A DNA stretch of 64,000 nucleotides, from contig NZ_CP018866.1 in NCBI RefSeq assembly GCF_002250055.1, positions 3,774,501 to 3,838,500 of the forward strand, in the 5' to 3' direction. The stretch is from Sutcliffiella cohnii. GTDB taxonomy: Bacteria > Bacillota > Bacilli > Bacillales > Bacillaceae_I. Within the stretch, counting starts at the first letter, position 1, and the number at the start of each line of letters is the position of its first letter. Shown here one piece after another: positions 27,845 through 36,651 of the stretch. Below the pieces are notes generated by a model. That model did not search any database, had not been told where the DNA came from, and saw only the letters and a list, made by a program, of their open reading frames with translations. The position numbers were made by a program, and so were the translations under genes.

Positions 27845-29564
27845 AACTTTCCTCCTCACTTAAAGCACATTTTATTACTTTCTCAAATGAATTAGGAATT
27901 TTGTTAACATGCTGTGCAATCATCGCTCCATTAATAGAATTTTTATTATCCCTTAGTCTTTTTAATTCAAGAACCTCATTATCTGTCATAATTCTCTTTC
28001 TATCTTCCAATGGAATTTTATAGGCAACCGGATTTGTTATAAATTCTTTAGCATTAAACTCCTCACATTGTCTTTTTAAATAACGAATAAAACTTTGAGA
28101 TTGATTTATTTGTATGAGATATCTTAAGTAATTGGTATATTTGTAATTAGAATAAGCTTCAGCTTCAAAGTCTTCTTCATCGGTAAAGATTATGTTATCT
28201 TCTTCTCTATAACTTTCTTCTTTATCCTTATCTATAATTGCTACTGATTTAATGCCAAAAGCATTATATAATTCCATACACCTCAGTACGCTATCTGCTC
28301 CGTCTAGTTTTATTACCCCTATTCCTTTCTCATCCATATCAAATCCCATACGGTCAATGAACACCGGAATAGCACCATACTCGGTATCTCCCTCAACTAG
28401 TATTAAACTTTTGCTGAACATTGCCTCTTTAATATAAACAAAACTTCTCATTAAATGTTTATGCACTTTTTCATCGAAATCTATATCTTGTCCACACATA
28501 ACCCTTACTGTTTCATCATCTTCTTTATAGAGTCTAATAATTTGTTTGTAGTCATTTAACAATATATTTGGAGAATGAGTTACTGTAAACACCTGACCGA
28601 TAAAACCGTCTATTCCAAACAATTCCTTTATAACTTTTTGAAATTCTTTGTTTTCATTATGAATTATTCTATTAATGCTTTTTATCAATGCTCTTTGACG
28701 ATAAGGGTGTTGGTGTATTTCTGGTTCATCTAATCCAATTGTTAGCGGTAATAATTTTTTCCCATTATCAAAAATTATTAATAGATTCTCAAAATCTTCT
28801 TCTTTTTTTGTAGTTTTCAAATGTACCAGTAAATCTAAAATATGCAAATATATATTAAAAGAATATTGCAATCCATCACCAAGTCTACTTATATTTTTCT
28901 GATTCACATCACCAAGTTCTAATATTCTATTAATTAGACTCTGTTTATCGTCACTAACATAAGCTTGAATGTTTTCTTCTGGTAATCCGTTTATACGTTT
29001 TATTTGTATATTCAATTCATCAACAATACTCTTTATACCATCTAGATCAATGAGCTCCATTTCGTCTATTGTTCCCCTATTAATACAACTTTTTATCAAG
29101 TAATTTAATACTTTTCCTGTCCCAATATTTCTTGTGAAATTCAACTCCTTATTCGGAGACCTTAATGCTGAATAATATACAAAATTCATCATTCTAATGG
29201 TTTTAGGGTTAATATAAGAGTTTATTGTTGAAGAATGACAATACTCAATTCTTGAATCAACATTTTCCTGAATGGCTGTGATAGAAATCTTTAATTCGTC
29301 ATCAGCGTCAAAATTATTTTCAAAAAAACCTATTTCATCTTCACTATATTCAATCGTAAAGGAAATTTTAATTGGTTCTTGTATATTATAAAAATCGGTC
29401 TCGTTAAATTTACCTATGCTAACCAAAGAGTTTAGCAAATCTAATACATTAGTCTTTCCTGTATTATTTTCCCCTACTATAAAGTTTAATTTTTTGTCAA
29501 ATGAGAACTGAGCACTTGATAAATTCCTGTAATTCTCAATATATTTAATTTTACTTATAAACAA
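27837..29564 (-). CDS. gajA: Gabija protein GajA, OLD-family ATPase-TOPRIM nuclease
   Basis: 575 residues from TTG at 29564, with GGGGGAAG seven bases upstream; the upstream ATG at 29588 places that ribosome site inside the gene. ATPase part: Walker A GENNTGKTN (about 31-39), signature SRLGDGLQYS, Walker B GLDEPEIHQHP. TOPRIM part: ILVEGDTEYGA (catalytic Glu), later VAIIDKDKEE. This matches GajA of the Gabija system in order and length (close to 578 in the prototype). It nicks phage DNA when nucleotides are depleted. It forms an operon with gajB and lies between tniQ and ssrA. Confidence 0.88.
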   Translation of the reverse strand: MFISKIKYIENYRNLSSAQFSFDKKLNFIVGENNTGKTNVLDLLNSLVSIGKFNETDFYNIQEPIKISFTIEYSEDEIGFFENNFDADDELKISITAIQENVDSRIEYCHSSTINSYINPKTIRMMNFVYYSALRSPNKELNFTRNIGTGKVLNYLIKSCINRGTIDEMELIDLDGIKSIVDELNIQIKRINGLPEENIQAYVSDDKQSLINRILELGDVNQKNISRLGDGLQYSFNIYLHILDLLVHLKTTKKEEDFENLLIIFDNGKKLLPLTIGLDEPEIHQHPYRQRALIKSINRIIHNENKEFQKVIKELFGIDGFIGQVFTVTHSPNILLNDYKQIIRLYKEDDETVRVMCGQDIDFDEKVHKHLMRSFVYIKEAMFSKSLILVEGDTEYGAIPVFIDRMGFDMDEKGIGVIKLDGADSVLRCMELYNAFGIKSVAIIDKDKEESYREEDNIIFTDEEDFEAEAYSNYKYTNYLRYLIQINQSQSFIRYLKRQCEEFNAKEFITNPVAYKIPLEDRKRIMTDNEVLELKRLRDNKNSINGAMIAQHVNKIPNSFEKVIKCALSEEESFE

Positions 29565-29588
29565 AATATCTTCCCCCAGTATTAGCAT

Positions 29589-30119
29589 TAATATGTTCTT
29601 TCTGTAGATTTACATAGGTATGTCATAAAAGTAATTTTCCACCAAATTGTTTCCTTATAAAACATTTTACGACAAAAATTGTAAAAATCCTATAAAACAA
29701 ACAAAAAGATACCAAAATTAAATTTTGAGTATTTTAAAATCTCAAAAATGAATAAATGAAGTTGCTATGAACTTTCTCCAGTGAACCTTAGAAATTATTA
29801 ATGAATGGCTTATGATAATAATCTAAATATCCTCATCTTCGAATTGAAAGAATCACTTGGATATTCTAGGACTCAATCTAATTTTTTCTTAATCAACATT
29901 ACCGCCATAATTAACTTTTGTGAAATTCGTTTATAAAAGCTACCACTGTTAAATTCTTAAATAGCAAATTTGCGTTGTACTTTAATTAAAAATAATTCCA
30001 AGAATATTTTATATCAAATCACTCATTTAACGTTTAATTTTTACATAATTTTGATTTTTTATTTTTTTAGTAGGGAATAACCAATTGTTGTCGAAATAAA
30101 GACAGAGGGGGGAACAGAG
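29589..30119. other. AT-rich gap upstream of gajA
   Basis: About 530 bases with no gene. It should hold the gajAB promoter, but no clear -35/-10 pair stands out, and no repeats resembling transposon ends were recognised. Confidence 0.4.
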
Positions 30120-30319
30120 ATGTTTTCCAGAGTAAAAAAACAGCGTTTGTTCCATTAGAAATAAGTGTTGATATTAACAGAATAGATGGGATAGAAGTCT
30201 TTGTTACTGGGAAAGGATTTGAAGTAACCCATCTTAAAGGTACTAACGATGAAGAGCACACATCAATGGAAGCTATAAAAAAATTTGAAGAAGTAAACAA
30301 CTTAAAAGTGGATAGTTAA
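30120..30319 (+). pseudogene. small gene with a frameshift in an A7 tract
   Basis: GAGGGGGG precedes the ATG at 30120, but the frame stops after 12 codons. One frame over, starting inside the AAAAAAA run near 30134, it continues AFVPLEISVDINRIDG then EVFVTGKGFEVTHL to a stop at 30319. One extra A would restore a 66-residue protein. It could be a dead gene, or one read by slippage on the A tract. No family recognised. Confidence 0.5.
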
Positions 30320-30561
30320 AAATAATCTTTTCAAAGTTATCGTATTAATATTTTACGTGTATTTTAATATTTTCAAAAACGGATTTACAAACTGAAGTTT
30401 TATTACTACTAAATCGCAAAAAACAGGGGTTATGGTTTTATGGAAAATACATGTTATACCCCAGCATGCATTATAACAATCGCAGATTCTAAGTATCAAT
30501 ATAAAGCAATTTAAATCGTACCTTATTCACAATAAACCATAAAATTTCCTAAAAAAAAATA

Positions 30562-30598
30562 AAGCATAAAGTTTCCAAACGGAAACTTTATGCTTTAC
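30562..30598 (-). terminator. second terminator downstream of ssrA
   Basis: AAGCATAAAGTTTCC and GGAAACTTTATGCTT form a perfect 15-bp stem; on the minus strand it is followed by a long T run. It ends ssrA transcription. Confidence 0.85.
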
Positions 30599-30601
30599 GT
30601 C

Positions 30602-30631
30602 ACAAAGACCTGCATAAATGCTGGTCTTTGT
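30602..30631 (-). terminator. hairpin immediately after the tmRNA 3' end
   Basis: CAAAGACC and GGTCTTTG pair around a short loop ten bases past the tmRNA end. Likely a terminator or a 3' processing hairpin. Confidence 0.6.
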
Positions 30632-30641
30632 CTTTTAAGTA

Positions 30642-31284
30642 TGGAGACGGTGGGACGTGTATTTCCATGCTTTCGTCATGGCACTGACTATATCTTAGAC
30701 CTTTTTAATAAGGCCTTCTGGCGTATTATGCGAAATATAATTTTTACCGTACTCGGTAGCATTTCGCATCCTAGTATTACCACTGCGAGTGGCAACCTAT
30801 AAGTCGATACACGGCTGTTGGATTACTCCACATACCGCTCGGCATTGCCTTATCACTACTTTTAAAGCGACTTAGGTTTCACCGATAAAGCCAGATTTTC
30901 ACTTATGTGTTACCACATAAGGCGACTAATAATTAATCGAACCCACGTCCAGAAACATCGCCACTTGAATATCTACGAGTGTAGTCAATATATTAGTAAT
31001 TCACTAACCCTTCGGCCTATTGACTGGCTTCCTGGCAGCTAGTCTGATTGTTCTCTTCCTTTGACCTCAGACGGCGATCTCCGGCGTAGCCCACTAAGAG
31101 TGAGTCCCTGATCCTACCACATGGGCGATGGAGGGAGGAACCGCATTAGACTGTTATTAAGCAGCTAAAGCGAAGTTGTTGTTTTCTTTGCCAGTTATTA
31201 TTGGCGTTGACGTTGATGACGAGGACGATCCCCCCGACTCGCAACCCAAGCTCGAACTATCCCTGTCGAATCCGTAACGTCCCC
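30642..31284 (-). ncRNA. ssrA: tmRNA, split by a group I intron
   Basis: Rescues stalled ribosomes with SmpB. The 5' end GGGGACGTTACGGATTCGAC starts at 31284. The tag frame encodes GKENNNFALAA followed by TAA at 31192-31157. The tRNA-like 3' part reaches GGACGTGGGTTCGAT at 30936, is interrupted, and resumes as TCCCACCGTCTCCA at 30655-30642. Joined exons (349 + 14 bases) give a normal T arm and a seven-pair acceptor stem (GGGGACG with CGTCTCC). The terminal A is the discriminator; CCA is not encoded (TAC follows), so it must be added by the CCA enzyme. smpB lies directly upstream. Confidence 0.95.
30656..30935 (-). ncRNA. group I self-splicing intron in the tmRNA T-loop
   Basis: 280 bases between the two tmRNA exons. 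P1 can be drawn: exon CGAU plus intron UAA pairs with intron UUAGUCG through a UUA loop, placing a U-G wobble exactly at the 5' splice site. The intron ends in G before exon TCCCACC. The conserved S-type segment AGATATAGTC is near the 3' end and can pair with CGACTTATAG earlier in the intron to form P7. No homing endonuclease is encoded. Splicing is needed for a working tmRNA. Confidence 0.9.
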
Positions 31285-31418
31285 TCGATAATAAAGATAA
31301 GCATCGTTTATTCAACTTTGCCATCGTATTAAAGCGGGAAAACACGGAGTGATATTTCAAGCTAACGTTACATTAGCTATTCAATTATCAAAGTGCCGCT
31401 TAACTTAGCGACAAATTT

Positions 31419-31446
31419 ATTATAACATACTTACATAACTTTTCAA
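31419..31446 (-). promoter_or_regulatory. sigma-A promoter of ssrA
   Basis: On the minus strand TTGAAA (31446-31441), 16 bases, TATAAT (31424-31419). It lies about 130 bases upstream of the mature tmRNA 5' end, so the primary transcript has a 5' leader that is removed. Confidence 0.8.
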
Positions 31447-31468
31447 TTGTAAGTTTTTGTAAAACACA

Positions 31469-31936
31469 TTACATCTTTTGACGCTCGCGAAATGCACGTT
31501 CAATATCACGTTTTGCTTCTTTACGTTTTAAGTCTTCACGTTTGTCATATTTCTTTTTCCCTTTACCTAAACCTAAAAGTAGTTTGGCAAATCCATTTTT
31601 CAAGTACACTTTAAGTGGTACGAGTGTGTATCCTTCTTCTTTCGTCATCCCAATAAGTTTGCTAATCTCTTTACGATGAAGAAGTAGTTTTCGTGTCCGT
31701 AATGGCTCGTGATTGTAACGGTTACCTTGCTCATAAGGGCTAACATGCATGTTGTGCAAGAACACTTCACCGTTTTGAACACGTGCAAAAGAATCTTTTA
31801 AATTCACACGGCCAGCACGAATTGATTTAATTTCTGTACCTTGCAATACCATTCCTGTTTCATATGTCTCTTCAATGAAATAATCATGATATGCTTTTTT
31901 GTTTTGGCTTAACGTCTTTCCATGTCCTTTTGGCAT
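31469..31936 (-). CDS. smpB: SsrA-binding protein SmpB
   Basis: 155 residues from ATG at 31936 with GGAAGGGGAA upstream; a longer open frame exists but the family starts at [15 protein letters not shown]. Conserved OB-fold segments [17 protein letters not shown] and [18 protein letters not shown], and the basic C-terminal tail ([19 protein letters not shown]) that inserts in the ribosome mRNA channel. It binds the tRNA-like part of tmRNA and delivers it to stalled ribosomes. Directly upstream of ssrA and downstream of rnr, the usual Bacillus order. Confidence 0.97.
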   Translation of the reverse strand: MPKGHGKTLSQNKKAYHDYFIEETYETGMVLQGTEIKSIRAGRVNLKDSFARVQNGEVFLHNMHVSPYEQGNRYNHEPLRTRKLLLHRKEISKLIGMTKEEGYTLVPLKVYLKNGFAKLLLGLGKGKKKYDKREDLKRKEAKRDIERAFRERQKM

Positions 31937-32107
31937 CGCGTTTCCCCTTCCTTTTGTAATGAACATTTTACCAAAAATGAGGGGTGGATACAAGGAGTAA
32001 GGTAGTTTTGTAGTTATTGTATAGCGGGTGGTGCGTTTTTTATATGAAAGGGGTGTTTTAATTAATACTGTAGGCATTTTATTTAGTGTTGGGCTCTGGT
32101 TTAGTTA

Positions 32108-32330
32108 TCATCTGTTGTTTTATTTATCATGGAGCTGAGTTTATTTATCACCGGGCTCGGTTTATTTATCACCAACGCTGATTTATTTATCACCTAACCC
32201 GTTTTATTTATCACCAACGCTAATTTATTTATCACTGAACACAGCTTATTTATCACCCACGCTAATTTATTTATCACCCACGCCGGTTTATTTATCACCG
32301 CGCCCCAGTTATTTATCACCACGCACCGTT
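32108..32330. repeat. 21-bp minisatellite between rnr and smpB
   Basis: About ten tandem units of 21 bp with the constant part TTTATTTATCACC and a variable part such as AACGCTGA, TAACCCGT or CACGCCGG. The period is exact while the last eight bases vary. It occupies the whole gap from the rnr terminator to the smpB leader. No frame or RNA family recognised. Confidence 0.9.
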
Positions 32331-32349
32331 ATTACCCCCTAAAATCGAT

Positions 32350-32375
32350 AAAAGCCCACCATTAACGGCGGGCTG
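32350..32375 (-). terminator. terminator of rnr
   Basis: AGCCCACC and GGCGGGCT form the stem; on the minus strand TTTTATCG follows. Confidence 0.75.
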
Positions 32376-32385
32376 CAATATTCCA

Positions 32386-34752
32386 TTATCGCTTCTTTTT
32401 CTTTTTACGTTTTGCTTTTGGGGCATTTTCGTAATGTTTTTTCTCAGTTTTCTTCTTTTTATTCGGTGATTGGGTAGACCATCCTATTTCAAAGGTGTAG
32501 TCATCAACGTCTTTATCACGTTTTCGTTTTTGGCTACGTCCTTTCGGTGGTTTACCTGCATCACTTTTTATAACGCGAGGTGCGTCTTTACTTAATGTTC
32601 GGCGAGTTCCTTTCATGCCAACTACTTCAAAATCAATGGAGCGTTCATCTTTATCGACATTAACGACGCGAATCGTAATCTCATCACCGATTCGATATAC
32701 TTTCCCTGTACGCTCCCCGATCATTGCATAATGACGTTCGTCGTACGAATAGTAATCGTCTGTTAAGTAGCTTACGTGAACGAGCCCTTCAATTGTATTT
32801 GGCAGTTCCACGAACATACCGAAGTTTGTAACAGAGCTAATAATACCGTCGTATTCTTCGCCGATCTTATCTAACATATACTCCGCTTTCTTCAGCTCAT
32901 CTGTTTCTCTTTCCGCATCTACTGCTCGACGTTCGCGGTTAGACGTATGCTCGGCAATTTCCGGTAACTTTTCTTTCCACTTCGCTTGCGTATCTTCGTC
33001 TATTTTTCCTTCAATTAAATAAGTGCGGATTAAACGATGCACGATTAAATCTGGATAACGACGAATTGGTGAAGTGAAATGAGTGTAATACTCTGTTGAT
33101 AGCCCAAAGTGGCCTAAGCTTTCTTCGTCATATTTCGCTTGCTTCATGGAACGAAGCATGACAGTTGAAACAACCATTTCTTCTGGCTTTCCTTGAACCG
33201 CTTCGATAATTTCTTGAAGTGCTCGTGGATGTACAGAGTTACCTTTTCCTTTTACGACATATCCAAAATTCGTAATAAACTCGAAGAAACGTTGTAGCTT
33301 TTCTTCTTTCGGATCTTCATGGACACGGTAAATGAATGGGACGTTTAACCAATGGAAATGCTCAGCAATCGTTTCGTTCGCTGCTAGCATGAACTCCTCA
33401 ATTAAACGCTCCGCAACTGAACGCTCACGGAGCACGACATCAGTTGGGTTTCCTTCCTTATCGACTAGAACTTTCGCTTCTTTAAAGTCAAAATCGATTG
33501 CACCACGTGTCATCCGTTTAGTACGAAGAATTTCAGCTAGTCTTTCCATTTCTTCAAACATCGGCACTAAACTTTCGTAACGAGAACGTGTTTCTTCGTC
33601 TTTATCAACGAGAATTTTGTTCACATCTGTATACGTCATTCGTTCCGTTGTTTTTATCACACTTTGGAAAATTTCATGCTTAACTACTTCACCTGAAGGG
33701 TTTATTTCCATTTCACATGATAACGTTAAGCGATTTACTTTTGGATTTAAAGAACAAATACCATTGGATAAGCGATGCGGTATCATCGGAATAACTCGGT
33801 CTACTAAATAAACACTTGTACCACGGTCTAACGCTTCTTTATCAATAGGGGAATCTTCTGTTACGTAATAAGAAACATCGGCAATGTGTACACCTAATTT
33901 ATAATTTCCGTTATCTAATTGCATTACCGTTACAGCATCATCTAAATCTTTCGCATCAGCACCGTCAATCGTAACGATCACTTCGTCACGAAGATCGCGG
34001 CGGCCTTTCATATCTTCTTCGCTAATTTCGTCTGGTACAGCAATCGCTTGGTCCAGCGCTTCTTTCGGAAAATCACCAGGTAATCCGTGCTTATGAATAA
34101 CGGAGAGAATATCAACACCAGGATCATTTTTATGCCCAAGTATTTCAACTACTTCTCCTTCCGCACTTAAACGTCCTTCTGGATACGTTGTAATTTTCAC
34201 GACAACTTTATGACCTTCTACCGCTCCACCTGTTGCTTCCTTCGGTATAAAAATATCACTCGTTACCTTTTTATCATCAGGAATAACGAAACCGAAATTT
34301 TTGCTTTCTGTATATGTACCGACTATTTGCTTCACACTACGTTCTACAATCCGAATAACGGTTCCTTCTTGTCGAGAACCACCTTCTGCACGCTTGTTCA
34401 CTCGTACGAGAACGATATCTCCGTGCATCGCATTATTTAGCTCTGTCGGTGGAATAAACACATCCTCTAAATCAGCTTCTTCCGGTACAACGAAAGCGAA
34501 CCCTTTTGAATGGCCAACTACTTTACCACGAACAAGGTTCATTTTTTCTGGTAACCCGTAACGATTACTTCTCGTACGAACAACTAACCCCTGTTCTTCC
34601 ATTTGCACTAACGCTTTGACAAACGTTTTAAATTCCTCTGAATCTTCTATTCCGAATGCACTTTCTAACTCACCCGTAGTTAACGGCTTATAGGCCTCTT
34701 CTTTCATATAGGAAAGAAGCCGCTCTATATGTTCTTGAATCATTTCTTCCAT
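32386..34752 (-). CDS. rnr: ribonuclease R
   Basis: 788 residues. N-terminal winged helix, two cold-shock domains ([30 protein letters not shown]), the RNB catalytic core with the Asp cluster [16 protein letters not shown], a C-terminal S1 domain ([19 protein letters not shown]) and a Lys-rich tail. It is a 3'-5' exoribonuclease that degrades structured RNA and works with SmpB-tmRNA on stalled messages. Preceded by est and followed by smpB on the same strand. ATG with GGAGGGATGG-like site. Confidence 0.96.
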   Translation of the reverse strand: MEEMIQEHIERLLSYMKEEAYKPLTTGELESAFGIEDSEEFKTFVKALVQMEEQGLVVRTRSNRYGLPEKMNLVRGKVVGHSKGFAFVVPEEADLEDVFIPPTELNNAMHGDIVLVRVNKRAEGGSRQEGTVIRIVERSVKQIVGTYTESKNFGFVIPDDKKVTSDIFIPKEATGGAVEGHKVVVKITTYPEGRLSAEGEVVEILGHKNDPGVDILSVIHKHGLPGDFPKEALDQAIAVPDEISEEDMKGRRDLRDEVIVTIDGADAKDLDDAVTVMQLDNGNYKLGVHIADVSYYVTEDSPIDKEALDRGTSVYLVDRVIPMIPHRLSNGICSLNPKVNRLTLSCEMEINPSGEVVKHEIFQSVIKTTERMTYTDVNKILVDKDEETRSRYESLVPMFEEMERLAEILRTKRMTRGAIDFDFKEAKVLVDKEGNPTDVVLRERSVAERLIEEFMLAANETIAEHFHWLNVPFIYRVHEDPKEEKLQRFFEFITNFGYVVKGKGNSVHPRALQEIIEAVQGKPEEMVVSTVMLRSMKQAKYDEESLGHFGLSTEYYTHFTSPIRRYPDLIVHRLIRTYLIEGKIDEDTQAKWKEKLPEIAEHTSNRERRAVDAERETDELKKAEYMLDKIGEEYDGIISSVTNFGMFVELPNTIEGLVHVSYLTDDYYSYDERHYAMIGERTGKVYRIGDEITIRVVNVDKDERSIDFEVVGMKGTRRTLSKDAPRVIKSDAGKPPKGRSQKRKRDKDVDDYTFEIGWSTQSPNKKKKTEKKHYENAPKAKRKKKKKR

Positions 34753-34785
34753 TTCCCATCCCTCCTTTTAATTGTCTAATACACC

Positions 34786-35520
34786 TTACCAATCTAATGA
34801 CTCTAAAAATTCATAAACATCTTCATGTAGTTGTTCACGCTCTTTATCTAGCGTAATGACATGACCTGATTCTTCATACCATTTTATTTTCTTATTGTCT
34901 GCCTCCACTGCATTGTAAATAATGTTCGCACTGTCTGTATTAATCATTTTATCGTGGCGTGCTTGAACTACAAATGTTGGCGAGTAAATCATATCGACAT
35001 TGTCACGAACGTCAGCGATTAATGCTTGTAGCTCTTTTAACGTATTCATCGGAGCAAAAGCCTTCATTTCTTGTTCAATCTGTTCTGGTGTTTTTCCTTC
35101 TCTTCGCTTCCATTCACGAGCATACGCTAAAACACCTTCATACATTACTTCTTCACTTTTTATATACATTGGTGCGCACATTGGGACAATACCCTTAATA
35201 GGTACAGTGTAACCTAATTTAAGAGAAAATACGCCTCCAAGAGACAAACCAACAGCTGCAATTTGCTCATGACCCTTATCTTTTAAAAACTGATAAGCTT
35301 CCATTACATCTTGCCACCAATCTTCCGGGCCTGTATGAACAAGTTCTTCTGGCGGAACACCATGTCCTTTATATTGTGGTGCATGACATGTATAACCTCT
35401 TGTTTCTAAAAATCGGCCTAACATGCGAACATCGGCTGAATTTCCTGTAAATCCGTGTAATAGTAAAACCGCTCGTTCCCCGCCTTCAAACGTGAACGGT
35501 TCTGGTAACTTCACTTTCAT
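34786..35520 (-). CDS. est: carboxylesterase (Est30/YvaK type)
   Basis: 244 residues from ATG at 35520 (GAGGGATG upstream; a GTG five codons earlier overlaps that site). Alpha/beta hydrolase with HGFTG oxyanion loop, nucleophile Ser in GLSLGGVFS, Asp in QARHDKMI and His in ESGHVITLD. Related enzymes hydrolyse short-chain esters and are located next to rnr and secG in bacilli. Ends 34 bases before rnr, so probably one operon. Confidence 0.92.
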   Translation of the reverse strand: MKVKLPEPFTFEGGERAVLLLHGFTGNSADVRMLGRFLETRGYTCHAPQYKGHGVPPEELVHTGPEDWWQDVMEAYQFLKDKGHEQIAAVGLSLGGVFSLKLGYTVPIKGIVPMCAPMYIKSEEVMYEGVLAYAREWKRREGKTPEQIEQEMKAFAPMNTLKELQALIADVRDNVDMIYSPTFVVQARHDKMINTDSANIIYNAVEADNKKIKWYEESGHVITLDKEREQLHEDVYEFLESLDW

Positions 35521-35535
35521 TGGGACATCCCTCAC

Positions 35536-35733
35536 TCTTTATTATTATGTATAGTATGCTCAACCATTTATAAGTAAAAATTTATCCTATCCAAAAAGAA
35601 TATATTACCATAAAACGTTTTGTTACGCATGAAATATGGTGCTAAACGAATTACTAGTAAAAAAGTAACAGCTTCGCAATCCTATTTATTTTTATGTGGG
35701 TAACAATTTGCCTAACTTTAAGTTTCAGACTAT
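35536..35733. other. start of a 530-base gap upstream of est and sinI
   Basis: AT-rich, no gene. It holds the divergent upstream regions of est and sinI; the Spo0A boxes and promoter listed next lie at its right end. Confidence 0.4.
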
Positions 35734-35889
35734 TTCGACAAAAGTGGATAAAATTATTTTTCTCCTTTTTAGTAAAAAATTAACATTTAATTCCTCTAAT
35801 CGTTATCATATCAAGCTTTAGAGAGATTTATCACTTTTTTACTACTTCGACATGTATCTTCAACATCTTTAATATGGTTGTTTTATAAT
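35734..35889 (+). promoter_or_regulatory. sinI promoter with two Spo0A boxes
   Basis: TTCGACA, the reverse of the Spo0A box TGTCGAA, occurs at 35734-35740 and 35846-35852. A TATAAT -10 is at 35884-35889. The second box falls near -40 relative to the implied start, the position from which Spo0A~P activates sigma-A promoters. B. subtilis sinI is likewise Spo0A-activated. No good -35 is seen, as expected for an activator-dependent promoter. Confidence 0.65.
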
Positions 35890-35925
35890 AACTTTGGACA
35901 TATAGAAAAAGTAGTGCGACTATTG

Positions 35926-36044
35926 ATTCAGTCAAAGGCAAACTTATTGAAAAATAAGGACGCAAAGTCAACAGGTCTACGGGAGATAAACAAAGAAAGA
36001 GAAAAAAATCTGCTATGATGGCTGGACTGCCTGGGATACTGATT
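35926..36044 (+). promoter_or_regulatory. class I cyclic di-GMP riboswitch (GEMM-I) ahead of sinI
   Basis: The aptamer core is readable: AAAGGCAAAC, then the helix CTTATT-GAAA-AATAAG with its GNRA tetraloop, GGACGCAAAGTC, AGGTCTACGG, and on the far side TATGATGGCTGGACTGCC. P1 closes by GGCA with TGCC and is extended by TCAGT with ACTGA. These are the conserved GEMM positions for ligand binding and tetraloop docking. No terminator follows; the sinI ribosome site (AGGAGGG) lies about 15 bases beyond P1, so control of translation start is the likely mode. Confidence 0.9.
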
Positions 36045-36065
36045 GTATTTTAGGAGGGAAAAAGT

Positions 36066-36203
36066 ATGGGGAATGGGGTACTAGAAATGACTGAGAATCT
36101 AGATAAAGAGTGGATTGAACTAATATCATCTGCGTTAGAATTCGGCATTAGCGTGGAAGAAATTAGAGAGTTTTTACATAACTATCCGAACACCTCTCTT
36201 TAG
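36066..36203 (+). CDS. sinI: SinI-like anti-repressor
   Basis: 45 residues, ATG with AGGAGGG eight bases upstream. The core DKEWIELISSALEFG followed by ISVEEIREFLHN matches the SinI helix pair that captures SinR, and mirrors the C-terminal segment of the SinR encoded just downstream (DSEWANLVKEAMNSG, VSKDEFKEWLEF). SinI binds SinR and frees matrix genes from repression. Control comes from the Spo0A boxes and the c-di-GMP riboswitch upstream. Confidence 0.88.
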   Translation: MGNGVLEMTENLDKEWIELISSALEFGISVEEIREFLHNYPNTSL

Positions 36204-36220
36204 TTCGTATAGTTTTATTT

Positions 36221-36262
36221 TTGTTTGAAATATCAAACAACACCTTCGATATATGATATAAT
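36221..36262 (+). promoter_or_regulatory. sinR promoter with a perfect palindrome
   Basis: TTGTTTGA-AATA-TCAAACAA at 36221-36240 is an 8-bp perfect inverted repeat just upstream of a TATAAT at 36257-36262. Its place over the -35 area suggests an operator, but it could also be a weak sinI terminator. Confidence 0.5.
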
Positions 36263-36298
36263 AGAAAAAGTTAGAGATAGAGAAAGAAGGTGACTACT

Positions 36299-36619
36299 GT
36301 GATCGGCGAGCGCATCAAAAAAATTCGTGAAGAAAAGAAATTATCCATGTCAGAACTAGCAGAGCGTGCAGGGGTTGCTAAATCTTATTTAAGTTCCATC
36401 GAACGTAACTTACAATCGAACCCATCTGTACAGTTTTTAGAAAAGGTTTCAGCAGTTTTAGGCGTATCCGTCAACAGCCTTCTACATGAAGAAGTAGACG
36501 AAGGAGCCATCGATTCAGAGTGGGCTAACCTAGTAAAAGAAGCTATGAATTCAGGTGTATCAAAAGATGAATTCAAAGAATGGCTAGAATTTAATAAATG
36601 GAAAGCAAGCCAAAAATAA
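36299..36619 (+). CDS. sinR: master regulator of biofilm formation SinR
   Basis: 106 residues from GTG at 36299, chosen because AAGGTGA lies just upstream (another GTG three codons earlier overlaps it). The XRE helix-turn-helix MSELAERAGVAKSYLSSIER is nearly identical to B. subtilis SinR. The C-terminal DSEWANLVKEAMNSG region is the tetramerisation and SinI-binding part. It represses matrix operons. Lies downstream of sinI as in B. subtilis, but here next to the tasA-type cluster. Confidence 0.93.
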   Translation: MIGERIKKIREEKKLSMSELAERAGVAKSYLSSIERNLQSNPSVQFLEKVSAVLGVSVNSLLHEEVDEGAIDSEWANLVKEAMNSGVSKDEFKEWLEFNKWKASQK

Positions 36620-36650
36620 AAGCGTCGATAGCAAAATGCATCGGCGCTTT
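36619..36650 (+). terminator. terminator of sinR
   Basis: AAAGCGTCGAT and ATCGGCGCTTT pair around a short loop right after the sinR stop. It may also serve the converging gene. Confidence 0.75.
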
Positions 36651-36651
36651 A

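Noticed and set aside
30067..30300. Minus-strand 77-codon frame upstream of gajA
   Set aside because: No ribosome site; the opposite strand has a strong ribosome site and a protein-like frame (with a frameshift).
31157..31360. 67-codon minus-strand frame ending in GKENNNFALAA
   Set aside because: It is the tmRNA tag-coding stretch, entered by resume translation, not a normal gene.
30602..31440. Tn7-like or integrase attachment duplicate of the ssrA 3' end within the island
   Set aside because: I looked for a second copy of the acceptor segment GGAGACGGTGGGA in 1-30.6 kb and saw none; the other end may lie outside the window.
32108..32330. CRISPR array
   Set aside because: The unit is only 21 bp with 13 constant and 8 variable bases; no repeat-spacer sizes or cas genes fit.
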